Below, piece by piece: positions 19,558 to 28,068 of a DNA stretch of 64,000 nucleotides. Every line of letters starts with the position of its first letter. Position 1 is the first letter of the stretch. The translations under genes and the position numbers were made by a program. The notes under the pieces are model-generated. The model searched no databases. It saw only the letters and a program-made list of their open reading frames with translations, and had not been told where the DNA came from. The stretch is from ZYF759 sp046297455 (GTDB taxonomy: Bacteria > Pseudomonadota > Alphaproteobacteria > Rhizobiales > Rhizobiaceae): positions 106,446-170,445 of the forward strand of contig JBKBIT010000007.1 in the NCBI GenBank assembly GCA_046297455.1, read 5' to 3'.

Positions 19558-20837
19558 GGCCGCGTCTGGCCCGATCCGTGAACACGGTATTTGAACGAGG
19601 TCAGCTGTTCGACGCCCACCGGCCCGCGCGCATGCATGCGGCCGGTCGCAATGCCGATCTCCGCGCCCATGCCGAACTCGCCGCCATCGGCAAATTGGGT
19701 CGAGGCATTGTGGAGCAGGATCGCCGAATCGACCTCGCAGAAGAATTTTTCGACCGCCGCCGCATCCTCGGCCACGATCGCCTCCGTGTGGCTGGAGGAA
19801 TAGCGGCCGATATGATCGATCGCGCCCTCCACCCCGTCGACGAGCTTCGCCGAGATGATGGCGTCCAGATATTCGGTCGACCAGTCCTCTTCAGTTGCCG
19901 GCGTGGCCGTGGGCAGCGCGGCAATCACCGCCGCGTCGCCCCGGACCTCGCAACCGGCCGCCGACAGCGCGGCCAGGATCGGCTCGAGATGCGTCGCGGC
20001 CACGGCGCGGTCGACCAGCAGCGTCTCGGCCGCACCGCAAATACCGGTACGCCGCATCTTGGCATTGACCGCGATTTTCACCGCCATGTCGAGATCGGCG
20101 GAGGCATCGACATAGAGATGGCAGAGCCCTTCCAGATGCGCGAAGACCGGCACGCGGGCTTCCGTCTGCACCCGCTCCACCAGGCTGCGTCCGCCGCGCG
20201 GCACGATCACGTCGAGATTGCCCGACAACCCCTTCAGCATCTCGCCGACGGCGGCCCTGTCGGTGGTCGGCACATACTGGATCGCCTCGGCGGGAAGCCC
20301 GGCTTCCTCCAGCCCGCGCGCCAGGCAGGCATGGATCGCCGAAGACGAATTCACCGAATCCGAGCCGCCGCGCAAAATCACCGCATTGCCGGCCTTCAGG
20401 CACAGCGCCCCGGCATCGGCGGTCACATTGGGTCGGCTTTCATAGATCACGCCGATCACGCCGAGCGGCGTGCGCACGCGCTCGATCTTCAGGCCGTTCG
20501 GCCGGTCCCAGGCCGCGATCACCGCGCCTACCGGGTCGTCCAGCGCGGCGATGGCCCGCACGCCGTCCGCGATCGCCTGCACGCGCTCGCGCGTCAGCTC
20601 GAGCCGGTCGAGCATGGCCGGTGTCAGCCCCGCCTTCTCGCCTTCTTCCATGTCGCGCCTGTTGGCTTCGATGATGTCGTCGCTGGCGGCGACGAGTGCC
20701 GCGGCCATGGCCTCGAGGGCCTGCGTCTTCTGCTGCGCTGGCGCGATGGCGAGCACCCGGGCGGCGGCGCGTGCCTTCCTGCCCATTTCGTCCATCATCG
20801 TGGCGACCTCGTCGCCCTTGTGCGGCCTGTCCAGCAT
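19554..20837 (-). CDS. proA: Gamma-glutamyl phosphate reductase
   Basis: ProA reduces gamma-glutamyl phosphate to glutamate semialdehyde in proline synthesis. The 427-residue product has the aldehyde-dehydrogenase-type catalytic Cys at about residue 267 (RTGICGAAE), and conserved IYESRPNVTADAGALCLKAGN and GRGGRSL-like VPRGGRSL loops. The ATG at 20837 follows AGGAG with proper spacing. ProB, which normally precedes proA in this order, is absent; an AbrB-type gene lies upstream instead. Confidence 0.97.
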   Translation of the reverse strand: MLDRPHKGDEVATMMDEMGRKARAAARVLAIAPAQQKTQALEAMAAALVAASDDIIEANRRDMEEGEKAGLTPAMLDRLELTRERVQAIADGVRAIAALDDPVGAVIAAWDRPNGLKIERVRTPLGVIGVIYESRPNVTADAGALCLKAGNAVILRGGSDSVNSSSAIHACLARGLEEAGLPAEAIQYVPTTDRAAVGEMLKGLSGNLDVIVPRGGRSLVERVQTEARVPVFAHLEGLCHLYVDASADLDMAVKIAVNAKMRRTGICGAAETLLVDRAVAATHLEPILAALSAAGCEVRGDAAVIAALPTATPATEEDWSTEYLDAIISAKLVDGVEGAIDHIGRYSSSHTEAIVAEDAAAVEKFFCEVDSAILLHNASTQFADGGEFGMGAEIGIATGRMHARGPVGVEQLTSFKYRVHGSGQTRP

Positions 20838-20919
20838 CGGTCTTGCTCCTGTGCGGCGGTTGCCCGCCGTTTGCGCCCTACATAGAGCATCGGCTGGGCA
20901 TGGCGCAATCTCGGGCGCT

Positions 20920-21969
20920 TCAGCCACCCGGCTTGCGGCCGCGATACCAGGCAAAGAGAACCGGGGCGGCGAACATCACCATCACCACGCGCGCAATATG
21001 GTGGACCGCGACAAACGAGATCTCGATGTTCAGCGCCAGCGCCACCAGGTTCATCTCGACCAGCCCGCCCGGCGAAAAGGCCAGAAGCACCGCCGGGAAT
21101 GAATGTTCGCCCATGGCCCCGAGGGCCAGCGCGAAGACCACCGTCAGGCTCAGGATGATGAGGGTGGCGCCGACGGACAGGAGCATGATCTGGCCCACCT
21201 CCCGCACGGTGCCGCCGAGGAAGCGGCAGCCGACGATCGTGCCGAGGACCAGTTGCGCGACGACGATCAGTTCGACAGGTGTCTCGAAGTCGCTGAGCCC
21301 GGTCGCATGGATCACCGCGCTGGCGATCATCGGTCCCAGGAACGGCGCGGCCGGCAGGCGCAGCAGCTTGCCGATGGCGATGCCCCCCGCCGCGCAGCCG
21401 ATCAGCCAGGCCCAGCTCGCCAGTGTCAGGTCGAGGACGCCCGGCACGTCGCCGCCCACCATCACCGCGTCGACCGGATAGCCGAACAGGGTCAGGATCG
21501 GCGGGATGGCCAGCACGACGAAGAAGATGCGGGCGGCATGGGAAAGGCCGATCCGGCGCGGATCGCCGCCATTGGCCGTGCCGGCGATGATCATTTCCGT
21601 CAGCCCGCCCGGCATGGCCGAAAAATAGGCGGTGGTGCGGTCGAAGCCGCCGACCTTGCGCAGGAAGATGACGGCGGCGGCGCCAGCGACCGCCACGAAC
21701 AGGACCAGCCCGGCCAGCGTCAGCGGCCAGCGCGCGGCCTCCGAGGCGATGTCGGGCGTGAAGCCGGACCCCAGAAGCACGCCGAGAACCGAGACTGTCG
21801 GCCCGCGCAGCGGTTCCGGTCCCCTGATCGGCGCGCCCATGATGGCGCACACCATGGTGAAGGTCATGGCCCCCAGCATCCACGCCAACGGAACGTCGAG
21901 GACCATGAAGACATAGCCTCCGGCAGCGCCGATGGCGAGTGCAAGGAAATATCGGCTGATCTTCAACAC
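20920..21969 (-). CDS. AbrB family membrane protein (PF05145)
   Basis: The 349-residue product is a polytopic membrane protein of the family labelled AbrB or putative ammonia monooxygenase, with two homologous halves of about five helices each. Each half carries a PGG loop: SAMPGGLTEMIIAGTANGGD in the first and AFSPGGLVEMNLVALAL in the second. Function is not established; it is unrelated to the Bacillus regulator AbrB. Translation appears to start at GTG 21969. It lies 82 bases upstream of proA and might share its transcript. Confidence 0.88.
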   Translation of the reverse strand: MLKISRYFLALAIGAAGGYVFMVLDVPLAWMLGAMTFTMVCAIMGAPIRGPEPLRGPTVSVLGVLLGSGFTPDIASEAARWPLTLAGLVLFVAVAGAAAVIFLRKVGGFDRTTAYFSAMPGGLTEMIIAGTANGGDPRRIGLSHAARIFFVVLAIPPILTLFGYPVDAVMVGGDVPGVLDLTLASWAWLIGCAAGGIAIGKLLRLPAAPFLGPMIASAVIHATGLSDFETPVELIVVAQLVLGTIVGCRFLGGTVREVGQIMLLSVGATLIILSLTVVFALALGAMGEHSFPAVLLAFSPGGLVEMNLVALALNIEISFVAVHHIARVVMVMFAAPVLFAWYRGRKPGG

Positions 21970-22121
21970 ATCGGTGCGGCCTGCCCGCCTCGGTGTTCAA
22001 GGACGACAGCGCATGCATCCGATAGGCGCTTTGTACGTTTCATGCTGGCCCGCTTATAGTTTCGGAAACGCTGCGCCCACAAGCGGGTGAATCCGGACGT
22101 CTCATACTATGAAGGAACCGC

Positions 22122-22766
22122 ATGACATTCTCGATCGTCGCCCGCTGCGCGCGAACCGGCCAATTCGGCGTCGGCGCCATGACCGCGGTTCCGGCCGTGG
22201 GCAAATTCCTGACCCATGCCTGGCCGGGTACCGGCGCTGTCGCCACACAGGCCCTGGTCAATCCCTATCTTGGCATTGATGGCATCGCCGCCCTGCGCGA
22301 GGGCCTGAACGCCGAAGAGGTCAAGCGGCGCCTGATCGACAGCGACCCCGAGATCGAACGGCGGCAATTTGCCGTGGTCGACAGGGAAGGGCTGGTGGCG
22401 GCTCACACTGGGGCGGAATGTCTGGAATGGGCCGGACACCGCGCAGGCGACGGCTATTGCGTGCTCGGGAACAGGCTTGAGGGAAGCAAGGTTCTCGATG
22501 CCCTCGAACAGGCCTTGCTGGCGACGGTCGAACTGCGACTTGCCGACCGGCTGGTCGACGCGCTTGCAGCGGGCTACGCTGCTGGCGGCGACAGGAAGCG
22601 CGAACGCTCGGCAACCATCTATGTCGTCGACACCGAGGAGTACCCGCTCTGGGATGTCCGGATCGACGAGCACGACGATCCGGTTACCGAACTGCAACGC
22701 GTGCATGCCGCTTTCGGCCGGGATCTCTACCAGCATATACTGGAGATGCCGCGGCGAGGCGCGTGA
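22122..22766 (+). CDS. DUF1028 family protein
   Basis: The 214-residue product begins MTFSIVARCARTGQFGVGAM and continues with VGKFLTHAWPGTGAVATQALVNPYLGIDGI, the hallmark of DUF1028. Members have an Ntn-hydrolase-like fold and are often near peptidases, but their reaction is not established. It is a single-gene unit, divergent from the AbrB-type gene and convergent with metW; its stop lies 14 bases from the metW stop. Confidence 0.9.
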   Translation: MTFSIVARCARTGQFGVGAMTAVPAVGKFLTHAWPGTGAVATQALVNPYLGIDGIAALREGLNAEEVKRRLIDSDPEIERRQFAVVDREGLVAAHTGAECLEWAGHRAGDGYCVLGNRLEGSKVLDALEQALLATVELRLADRLVDALAAGYAAGGDRKRERSATIYVVDTEEYPLWDVRIDEHDDPVTELQRVHAAFGRDLYQHILEMPRRGA

Positions 22767-22780
22767 ACACCTCCCGGGCA

Positions 22781-23392
22781 CTATCGCCGCAGCAGGAAGA
22801 CCGCCTGCTGGCCGAAGAAGTTCCAGAACCACCAAGGCATGGAGAAGCCGAGCTTCTGCCCGTTTCCGTCGAGCGCAGTGGCCGTCTCCACCGTGGCGCC
22901 GACCTCCTCGCACAGCATCACGAAGTCGCGGATGGTGCAAAAATGGATGTTGGGCGTGTCGTACCAGGAGTGGGGCAGATCGCGCGTCACCGGCATGCGG
23001 CCTCGGAAAAGCAGATCGAGGCGCAGCCGCCAATAGCCGAAATTGGGAAAAGACACGATCACCTTGTCGCCGATCCGGAGCAACTCTTCCAGCACCGTCT
23101 TCGGGTTGCGTGTCGCCTGTATGGTCTGCGACAGGATCACGTAGTCGAACCCCTTGTCCGGATAGTAGACGAGGTCGTGATCGGCATCCCCCTGGATAAC
23201 CGACAATCCGCGCGCCACGCATCGGTTGACGCCTTCCTGTGACAGCTCGACACCCCGGCCGTCGACCTGGCGGTCGTCACGCAGGAGTTCGAGCAATTCG
23301 CCCTCGCCGCTGCCCACGTCGAGCACACGGGCGCGCGGCGCGATCATGTCGGCAATCAGCTGGAAATCGACACGCGATCCATTTGTTGTCAT
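22781..23392 (-). CDS. metW: Methionine biosynthesis protein MetW
   Basis: MetW is a small class I methyltransferase-fold protein that works with MetX in homoserine acylation; its exact role is unclear. The 203-residue product has the SAM-binding motif VLDVGSGEGELLELL near the start and later VDGRGVELSQEGV and DYVILSQTIQATRNP. The ATG overlaps the metX stop (ATGA), so the two are coupled and both lie under the riboswitch upstream of metX. Confidence 0.95.
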   Translation of the reverse strand: MTTNGSRVDFQLIADMIAPRARVLDVGSGEGELLELLRDDRQVDGRGVELSQEGVNRCVARGLSVIQGDADHDLVYYPDKGFDYVILSQTIQATRNPKTVLEELLRIGDKVIVSFPNFGYWRLRLDLLFRGRMPVTRDLPHSWYDTPNIHFCTIRDFVMLCEEVGATVETATALDGNGQKLGFSMPWWFWNFFGQQAVFLLRR

Positions 23393-24561
23393 GGCAGGTC
23401 GATCCCGCGGTCGCGTGCGGCCGCTGTCAGGAAACCGCGCACGGCGCCATGAAACTCCGGCTCGTCCAGCAGGAAGGCATCATGGCCCTTGTCGGTCTCG
23501 ATCTCGACGAAGGAGACAGACGCGCCAGCAGCATTCAGGGCGTGGACCACGGCGCGGCTCTCCTCGGTTGGAAACAGCCAGTCGGAGGTAAACGAGATCA
23601 GGCAGAACCGTGTCTGCGTCCCCCGGAAGGCATCGGCCAGCCGCCCGCCGTGATCGGCTGCAAGGTCGAAATAGTCCATGGCGCGGGTCATGTAGAGGTA
23701 GGAATTGGCGTCGAACCGGTCGACAAACGTCATGCCCTGGTGACGCAGATAGCTCTCGATCTGGAAATCTGCATCGAAACCGAAAGTCAGGCGGTCGCGA
23801 TCCTGCAGGTTGCGCCCGAACTTGCGATGCAGCGCAGCCTCCGACAGATAGGTGATGTGGGCCGCCATACGAGCAACGGCGAGCCCCTTCTCGGGCCGCC
23901 TGCCTGCCTCCAGATAGCGCCCGCCGCACCAGTCGGGGTCGGCCATGACGGCTTGCCGGCCGACTTCGTGAAAGGCGATGTTCTGTGAGGAATGGCGCGC
24001 GCCGGTGGCAATCGGCAAGGCACAAAAAACCCGCTCGGGATGGCTTGCGGCCCATTCCAGGACCTGCATGCCGCCCATCGAACCGCCAATCACACTGAAC
24101 AGCCGGTCGATGCCAAGATGATCGACCAGCATGCGCTGGGCCCGCACCATGTCGCGGATGGTGATCACAGGCAGGTCGAGGCCGTAGGGCTTGCCTGTCG
24201 CCGGATTGGTCGAGGCCGGACCGGTGGAGCCCAGACAACCTCCAACGACATTCGAGCAGATGACGAAGAAGCGATCCGTATCGACGATCTTGCCCGGACC
24301 AATCAAGGCCTCCCACCAGCCCGGCTTGCCGGTGACAGGGTGTTCGTTGGCCACATGCTGGTCCCCGGTAAGCGCGTGGCAGACAAGCACTGCATTGGAA
24401 CGCGCATCGTTCAAGGTGCCGTAGGTCTGGTAAGCGATCTGGAAGGGCGCGAGGTCGATCCCGGCCTCAAGCCGCAAGGGTTCGTCCGGACCGAAGCGCA
24501 GCACAAGGCTGGAAGGATCCGTCGCCTCGCCGAATGATTGGGGGGCCGTCTTGACCGCCAT
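23389..24561 (-). CDS. metX: Homoserine O-acyltransferase (acetyl- or succinyl-)
   Basis: MetX acylates homoserine in the first committed step of methionine synthesis. The 390-residue alpha/beta hydrolase has the nucleophile elbow VIGGSMGGMQVLEW, an early CHALTGDQHVA oxyanion segment and the late KGHDAFLLDEPEFH with the catalytic His. Acetyl versus succinyl preference cannot be settled by eye. The ATG at 24561 is chosen; the upstream in-frame stretch overlaps the riboswitch leader. It forms an operon with metW. Confidence 0.95.
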   Translation of the reverse strand: MAVKTAPQSFGEATDPSSLVLRFGPDEPLRLEAGIDLAPFQIAYQTYGTLNDARSNAVLVCHALTGDQHVANEHPVTGKPGWWEALIGPGKIVDTDRFFVICSNVVGGCLGSTGPASTNPATGKPYGLDLPVITIRDMVRAQRMLVDHLGIDRLFSVIGGSMGGMQVLEWAASHPERVFCALPIATGARHSSQNIAFHEVGRQAVMADPDWCGGRYLEAGRRPEKGLAVARMAAHITYLSEAALHRKFGRNLQDRDRLTFGFDADFQIESYLRHQGMTFVDRFDANSYLYMTRAMDYFDLAADHGGRLADAFRGTQTRFCLISFTSDWLFPTEESRAVVHALNAAGASVSFVEIETDKGHDAFLLDEPEFHGAVRGFLTAAARDRGIDLP

Positions 24562-24589
24562 CGACCTACTCCACCTGGCCGACCGGGTC

Positions 24590-24628
24590 CGAAAAACGAA
24601 AGACCGGCCTGCACTTTGCAACGCCGGT
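24590..24628 (-). terminator. Intrinsic terminator in the metX leader
   Basis: Read on the minus strand, the leader folds ACCGGC-G-TTGC, loop AAAGT, GCAG-GCCGGT (24628 to 24603), followed by CTTTCGTTTTTC (to about 24590). It sits between the SAM-II aptamer and metX. It is therefore well placed to act as the expression platform by transcription termination when S-adenosylmethionine is bound; that coupling is inference. Confidence 0.7.
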
Positions 24629-24642
24629 CCCGGACTTCAATC

Positions 24643-24698
24643 GGTCCTTTAGCGACTTGTTTAACGTGGCTGCAAGCCGACCGGCCAAATCACCACGG
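24643..24698 (-). promoter_or_regulatory. SAM-II riboswitch (metX leader)
   Basis: On the minus strand the leader reads CGTGGTGATTTG, then a GC-rich loop, CGGCTTGCAGCCACG, TTAAA, and AAGTCGCTAAAGG. This is the SAM-II aptamer: P1 pairs CGTGG with CCACG, the U-rich GATTTG strand and the 3' GCTAAAGG segment form the pseudoknot that encloses the ligand. The class is known to precede metX/metA and other methionine genes in alphaproteobacteria and to repress when S-adenosylmethionine is abundant. It lies about 80 bases before the metX ATG. Confidence 0.9.
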
Positions 24699-24799
24699 AA
24701 CCGGCCAGCTTTTACGCCGCCCGCCACTTTGCGTCAACGCTCAGGGGTGCTAGAGAGCGGCGCCCCGCGCAGAGTTTCCCTTTTGACAGGAATCCGGCC

Positions 24800-25900
24800 A
24801 TGAATGACCAGCTTCGCCCCGTACCCCGTTCCGGCGTGATGGAGATCGCCGCCTATGTGCCCGGCGGTCATGGCGATGCAAGCCGCAAGACCTGGAAACT
24901 GTCGTCCAACGAAAGTCCGCTGGGACCCTCGCCGGCCGCCATAGAGGCGGCACGGGGGCAGATGGAGCATCTCGAACTGTATCCCGATGGCGCTTCGCTG
25001 GCACTCCGGCTGGCCATTGCAGAGGTGCACGGGCTGAACCCGGCCAACATCATCTGCTCCAACGGCTCCGACGAGTTGCTTGGTCTTCTGGCTCACACCT
25101 ATCTCGAAGCCGGAGACGAGGCGATCTTCACCGAGCACGGGTTCCTCGTCTACCGCATCCAGACGCTGGCTGCCGGTGGCAAGCCGGTCGTGGTCAAGGA
25201 AAAGGATCTGCACGCCGATGTCGACGCGATCCTGGCGGCCGTGACGGAGCGCACGCGCATCGTCTTCATCGCCAACCCGAACAACCCGACCGGCACCTAC
25301 CTGCCTTTCGAGGAGATCCGGCGCCTGCACGCAGGCCTGCCGGCGAACGTGATCCTTGTCATCGATGCAGCCTATGCGGAATATGTGCGGCGCAACGACT
25401 ATGAATCCGGCATCGAGCTCGTCTCGCAGGCCCAGAACGTCGTCATGACGCGGACCTTCTCCAAGATCCATGGCCTGGCTGCGCTGCGCATCGGCTGGAT
25501 GTACGGGCCGGCTCACGTGATCGACGCCATCGACCGCGTTCGCGGCCCCTTCAATGTCAATTCGCTGGCCATCGCAGCTGGCGTCGCTGCCATCCGAGAC
25601 CGCGGCCACGTTGAAAAGGCGGTGGCCCACAACGAGACATGGCTGCCCTGGCTGACCGAAGAGCTGAACAAGCTCGGCCTCAAGGTCACCCCGAGTGTCG
25701 GCAATTTCATCCTGATGCATTTTCCAGAAGGCGACCCGGCCCGCTCGGCCGAAGCAGCTGACCGCTATCTGATCCAGCATGGCTACGCGCTGCGTCGGGT
25801 GACCGGCTATGGCTTTCCCAATGCGTTGCGCCTCACCATCGGCCCGGAAGAGGCCAATCGCGGCATCGTTGCCGCTCTCACGGAATTTCTGAAGGCCTGA
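24800..25900 (+). CDS. hisC: Histidinol-phosphate aminotransferase (aromatic aminotransferase-like)
   Basis: This PLP enzyme transaminates histidinol phosphate and, in this genomic setting, may also serve phenylalanine/tyrosine synthesis. The 366-residue product has SSNESPLGPSPAA, the PNNPTGTYLP signature and the PLP-binding Lys222 in RTFSKIHGLAALRIGW. It is divergent from metX and three bases ahead of the arogenate/prephenate dehydrogenase gene, a pairing that favours a role in aromatic amino acids. Confidence 0.92.
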   Translation: MNDQLRPVPRSGVMEIAAYVPGGHGDASRKTWKLSSNESPLGPSPAAIEAARGQMEHLELYPDGASLALRLAIAEVHGLNPANIICSNGSDELLGLLAHTYLEAGDEAIFTEHGFLVYRIQTLAAGGKPVVVKEKDLHADVDAILAAVTERTRIVFIANPNNPTGTYLPFEEIRRLHAGLPANVILVIDAAYAEYVRRNDYESGIELVSQAQNVVMTRTFSKIHGLAALRIGWMYGPAHVIDAIDRVRGPFNVNSLAIAAGVAAIRDRGHVEKAVAHNETWLPWLTEELNKLGLKVTPSVGNFILMHFPEGDPARSAEAADRYLIQHGYALRRVTGYGFPNALRLTIGPEEANRGIVAALTEFLKA

Positions 25901-25903
25901 AAG

Positions 25904-26824
25904 ATGTCGGTGCATTTCAAGCGGATCGCGCTGGTCGGCATCGGCCTGATCGGCTCCTCTCTCGCATTGGCGATCCGCAGGCATGGGTTGGCGGACCATG
26001 TCGCCATCTCGACGCGTGGCGCCGACACGCTGGCTAGGGCACGCGAACTTGGACTGGGCGATAGTTACTGCGAAAATCCGGCAGACGCCGTGCGCGATGC
26101 CGATCTCGTGATCGTCTCTGTCCCTGTGGGCGCTTCCGGCACGGTTGCCCAGCAGATTGCTGCCAGCCTGAAGCCGGGAGCGATCCTCACCGATGTCGGC
26201 TCGACCAAGAATTCGGTGATCGCGCAAATGCTGCCGCATGTGCCGGCCGGCGTCCATTTCATCCCCGGCCATCCTCTGGCCGGCACGGAAAAATCCGGCC
26301 CCGATGCCGGTTTCGCTGAATTGTTCGAAAACCGCTGGTGCATCCTCACCCCGCTGCCGGAGACAGACGAAGCTGCACTGCGGACGCTGACCGATTTCTG
26401 GCGGGCCTGCGGCTCGACGATCGATCTGATGGACCCGGAACACCATGACATGGTGCTGGCGATCGTCTCGCACCTGCCGCACATCATCGCCTACAATATC
26501 GTCGGCACCGCGGACGACCTGGAGTATGTGACCAAGTCCGAAGTCATCAAATACTCGGCCTCGGGTTTTCGTGACTTCACGCGTCTGGCGGCCTCCGACC
26601 CCACCATGTGGCGCGACGTGTGCCTGCACAACAAGGACGCCATCCTGGAAATGCTGGCGCGGTTTTCAGAGGATCTGTCGGCCTTGCAGCGGGCCATCCG
26701 TTGGGGCGATGGCGAGAAGCTGTTCGATCTGTTCACGCGGACTCGTGCCATTCGCCGTTCGATCATCGAGGCCGGGCAAGAAATCGACGCGCCCGACTTC
26801 GGCCGGCACGTAACCAAGTCCTAG
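25904..26824 (+). CDS. tyrC: Prephenate/arogenate dehydrogenase (cyclohexadienyl dehydrogenase)
   Basis: The enzyme oxidatively decarboxylates prephenate or arogenate toward tyrosine. The 306-residue product has an N-terminal Rossmann motif (IALVGIGLIGSSLALAI), the active-site DVGSTKNSV and GHPLAGTEKSGPDAG loops, and the C-terminal dimer domain with ASDPTMWRDVCLHNKD. It follows hisC by three bases in a two-gene operon. Substrate choice between prephenate and arogenate is not settled here. Confidence 0.93.
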   Translation: MSVHFKRIALVGIGLIGSSLALAIRRHGLADHVAISTRGADTLARARELGLGDSYCENPADAVRDADLVIVSVPVGASGTVAQQIAASLKPGAILTDVGSTKNSVIAQMLPHVPAGVHFIPGHPLAGTEKSGPDAGFAELFENRWCILTPLPETDEAALRTLTDFWRACGSTIDLMDPEHHDMVLAIVSHLPHIIAYNIVGTADDLEYVTKSEVIKYSASGFRDFTRLAASDPTMWRDVCLHNKDAILEMLARFSEDLSALQRAIRWGDGEKLFDLFTRTRAIRRSIIEAGQEIDAPDFGRHVTKS

Positions 26825-26949
26825 CTCATCGCGGCCGCTGCCCGGAAATTGCCGGGCCAGACCGCATTGCCATGGCACCTCCTGCTGGCTACCTTTCTCC
26901 CCAATCCGGCCTGATCTGGGCCGGGATTTCCTGGGAGGGGAACAGCCGA

Positions 26950-27978
26950 ATGAAATCATCGATCGGAATATCTTTGCTGGCGCTCGCGGTGATCACCGGA
27001 GCATCGGTCCCGGTGCTTGCGGAAGAACAGCCGGTAACGCTGCGTTTCTCGCACTTCACGCCACCTGCCCATCCGCTGCATGTCACCGGCATCGTGCCAT
27101 GGGCGGAATCCATCCATGAAGCATCGGGCGGCTCGATCACCGTCGAGATCTATCCCGCGCAGCAACTGGGACAGGCCGGCGACCACTATGACATGGCACG
27201 CGACGGGATCGCGGATTTTGCCCTGGTCAATGCGGGCTACCACCCCGGGCGGTTTCCGATCATCGCGACCGGCGAACAGCCCTTCATGGTAACCAATGCA
27301 CGTGGCGGATCGGCAGCTCTCGATGCCTGGTACCGCAACTATGCCGAAGAGGAGATGTCGGACACGAAATTCTGCATCGCCCATCACCATCCGCCCGGCA
27401 CCTTCCATTCGAAGACGCCGATCCGGCATCCCGACGACATCAGGGGCCGTAATGTCCGTCCCGCCAACGCCACAATGGCGGCCTTCGTCAGCGCGCTGGG
27501 CGGTCAGGTGTTCCAGGTATCGGCTCCTGAAGCCCGCGACGCGCTGGAGCGCGGCATTGCCGATGCACTGACCTTCCCCTGGCATTCGGTGCTGGTTTTC
27601 GGCATCGACAATGCCGTCAGCTATCATCTGGAGATCCCGCTCTACGCGACGACCTTCGTGTGGGCGATGAACCGGGACAGCTACGACCGCCTCTCCGACG
27701 CACAGAAGGAGGTCATCGACGCGCATTGCTCCAACGATTGGGTGGAGCGTATTGCAGGTGGCTGGCAGGATGCCGAGGATGAAAGCCGCGAACAGATCGC
27801 CGGTCGCGATGGCCACGAGGTAATCGTCCCGACGGCCGAAGAGGCCGCTGCCTGGCGTGCGGCTGCCGAAGCACTTGAGGACCGCTGGGCCGAGGCCGTG
27901 CGCGGTGCCGGCAAGGACCCGGACGAGGTGCGGGCCGCACTCATCGCCGAATTGGAAGCACGCGATTCGGCCTTCTAG
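26950..27978 (+). CDS. TRAP transporter solute-binding protein (DctP family)
   Basis: DctP-type proteins capture organic acids in the periplasm for TRAP permeases. The 342-residue product has a signal peptide ending near VPVLAEE, then LRFSHFTPPAHPLH, the TRAP-family IYPAQQLGQAGDHYDMARDG and a segment with GRNVRPANATMAAFVSALGG where the conserved substrate-binding Arg is found. The ATG follows CTGGGAGGGG. No dctQ or dctM gene lies on either side, so its permease partner is elsewhere or lost; the ligand is unknown. Confidence 0.9.
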   Translation: MKSSIGISLLALAVITGASVPVLAEEQPVTLRFSHFTPPAHPLHVTGIVPWAESIHEASGGSITVEIYPAQQLGQAGDHYDMARDGIADFALVNAGYHPGRFPIIATGEQPFMVTNARGGSAALDAWYRNYAEEEMSDTKFCIAHHHPPGTFHSKTPIRHPDDIRGRNVRPANATMAAFVSALGGQVFQVSAPEARDALERGIADALTFPWHSVLVFGIDNAVSYHLEIPLYATTFVWAMNRDSYDRLSDAQKEVIDAHCSNDWVERIAGGWQDAEDESREQIAGRDGHEVIVPTAEEAAAWRAAAEALEDRWAEAVRGAGKDPDEVRAALIAELEARDSAF

Positions 27979-28014
27979 GGCAACGCGGCGGTGCGGGCAG
28001 GGCCGGCACCGCAA

Positions 28015-28054
28015 AGCCCTGGAGAGGCGGCGGATCGTTCGCCTCTCCCGGGCT
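28015..28054. terminator. Bidirectional terminator hairpin between dctP-type gene and DUF2125 gene
   Basis: Two converging genes meet over a strong hairpin: AGCCC-T-GGAGAGGCG, a ten-base loop, CGCCTCTCC-C-GGGCT. The 9-bp inner stem is perfect and a 5-bp outer stem follows one mismatch. On the minus strand it is followed by a short TTT; on the plus strand there is no clear T-run, so termination there may be weaker. Confidence 0.6.
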
Positions 28055-28068
28055 GCCCTTGGTAATAT

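Noticed and set aside
19548..20885. Plus-strand open frame opposite proA
   Set aside because: ProA is fully conserved on the minus strand; the plus-strand product has no recognisable motif and antisense-type composition.
26840..26857. GCCCGG-AAATTG-CCGGGC hairpin after tyrC as a terminator
   Set aside because: Six-bp stem with no T-run and 90 bases before another plus-strand gene; too weak to list.
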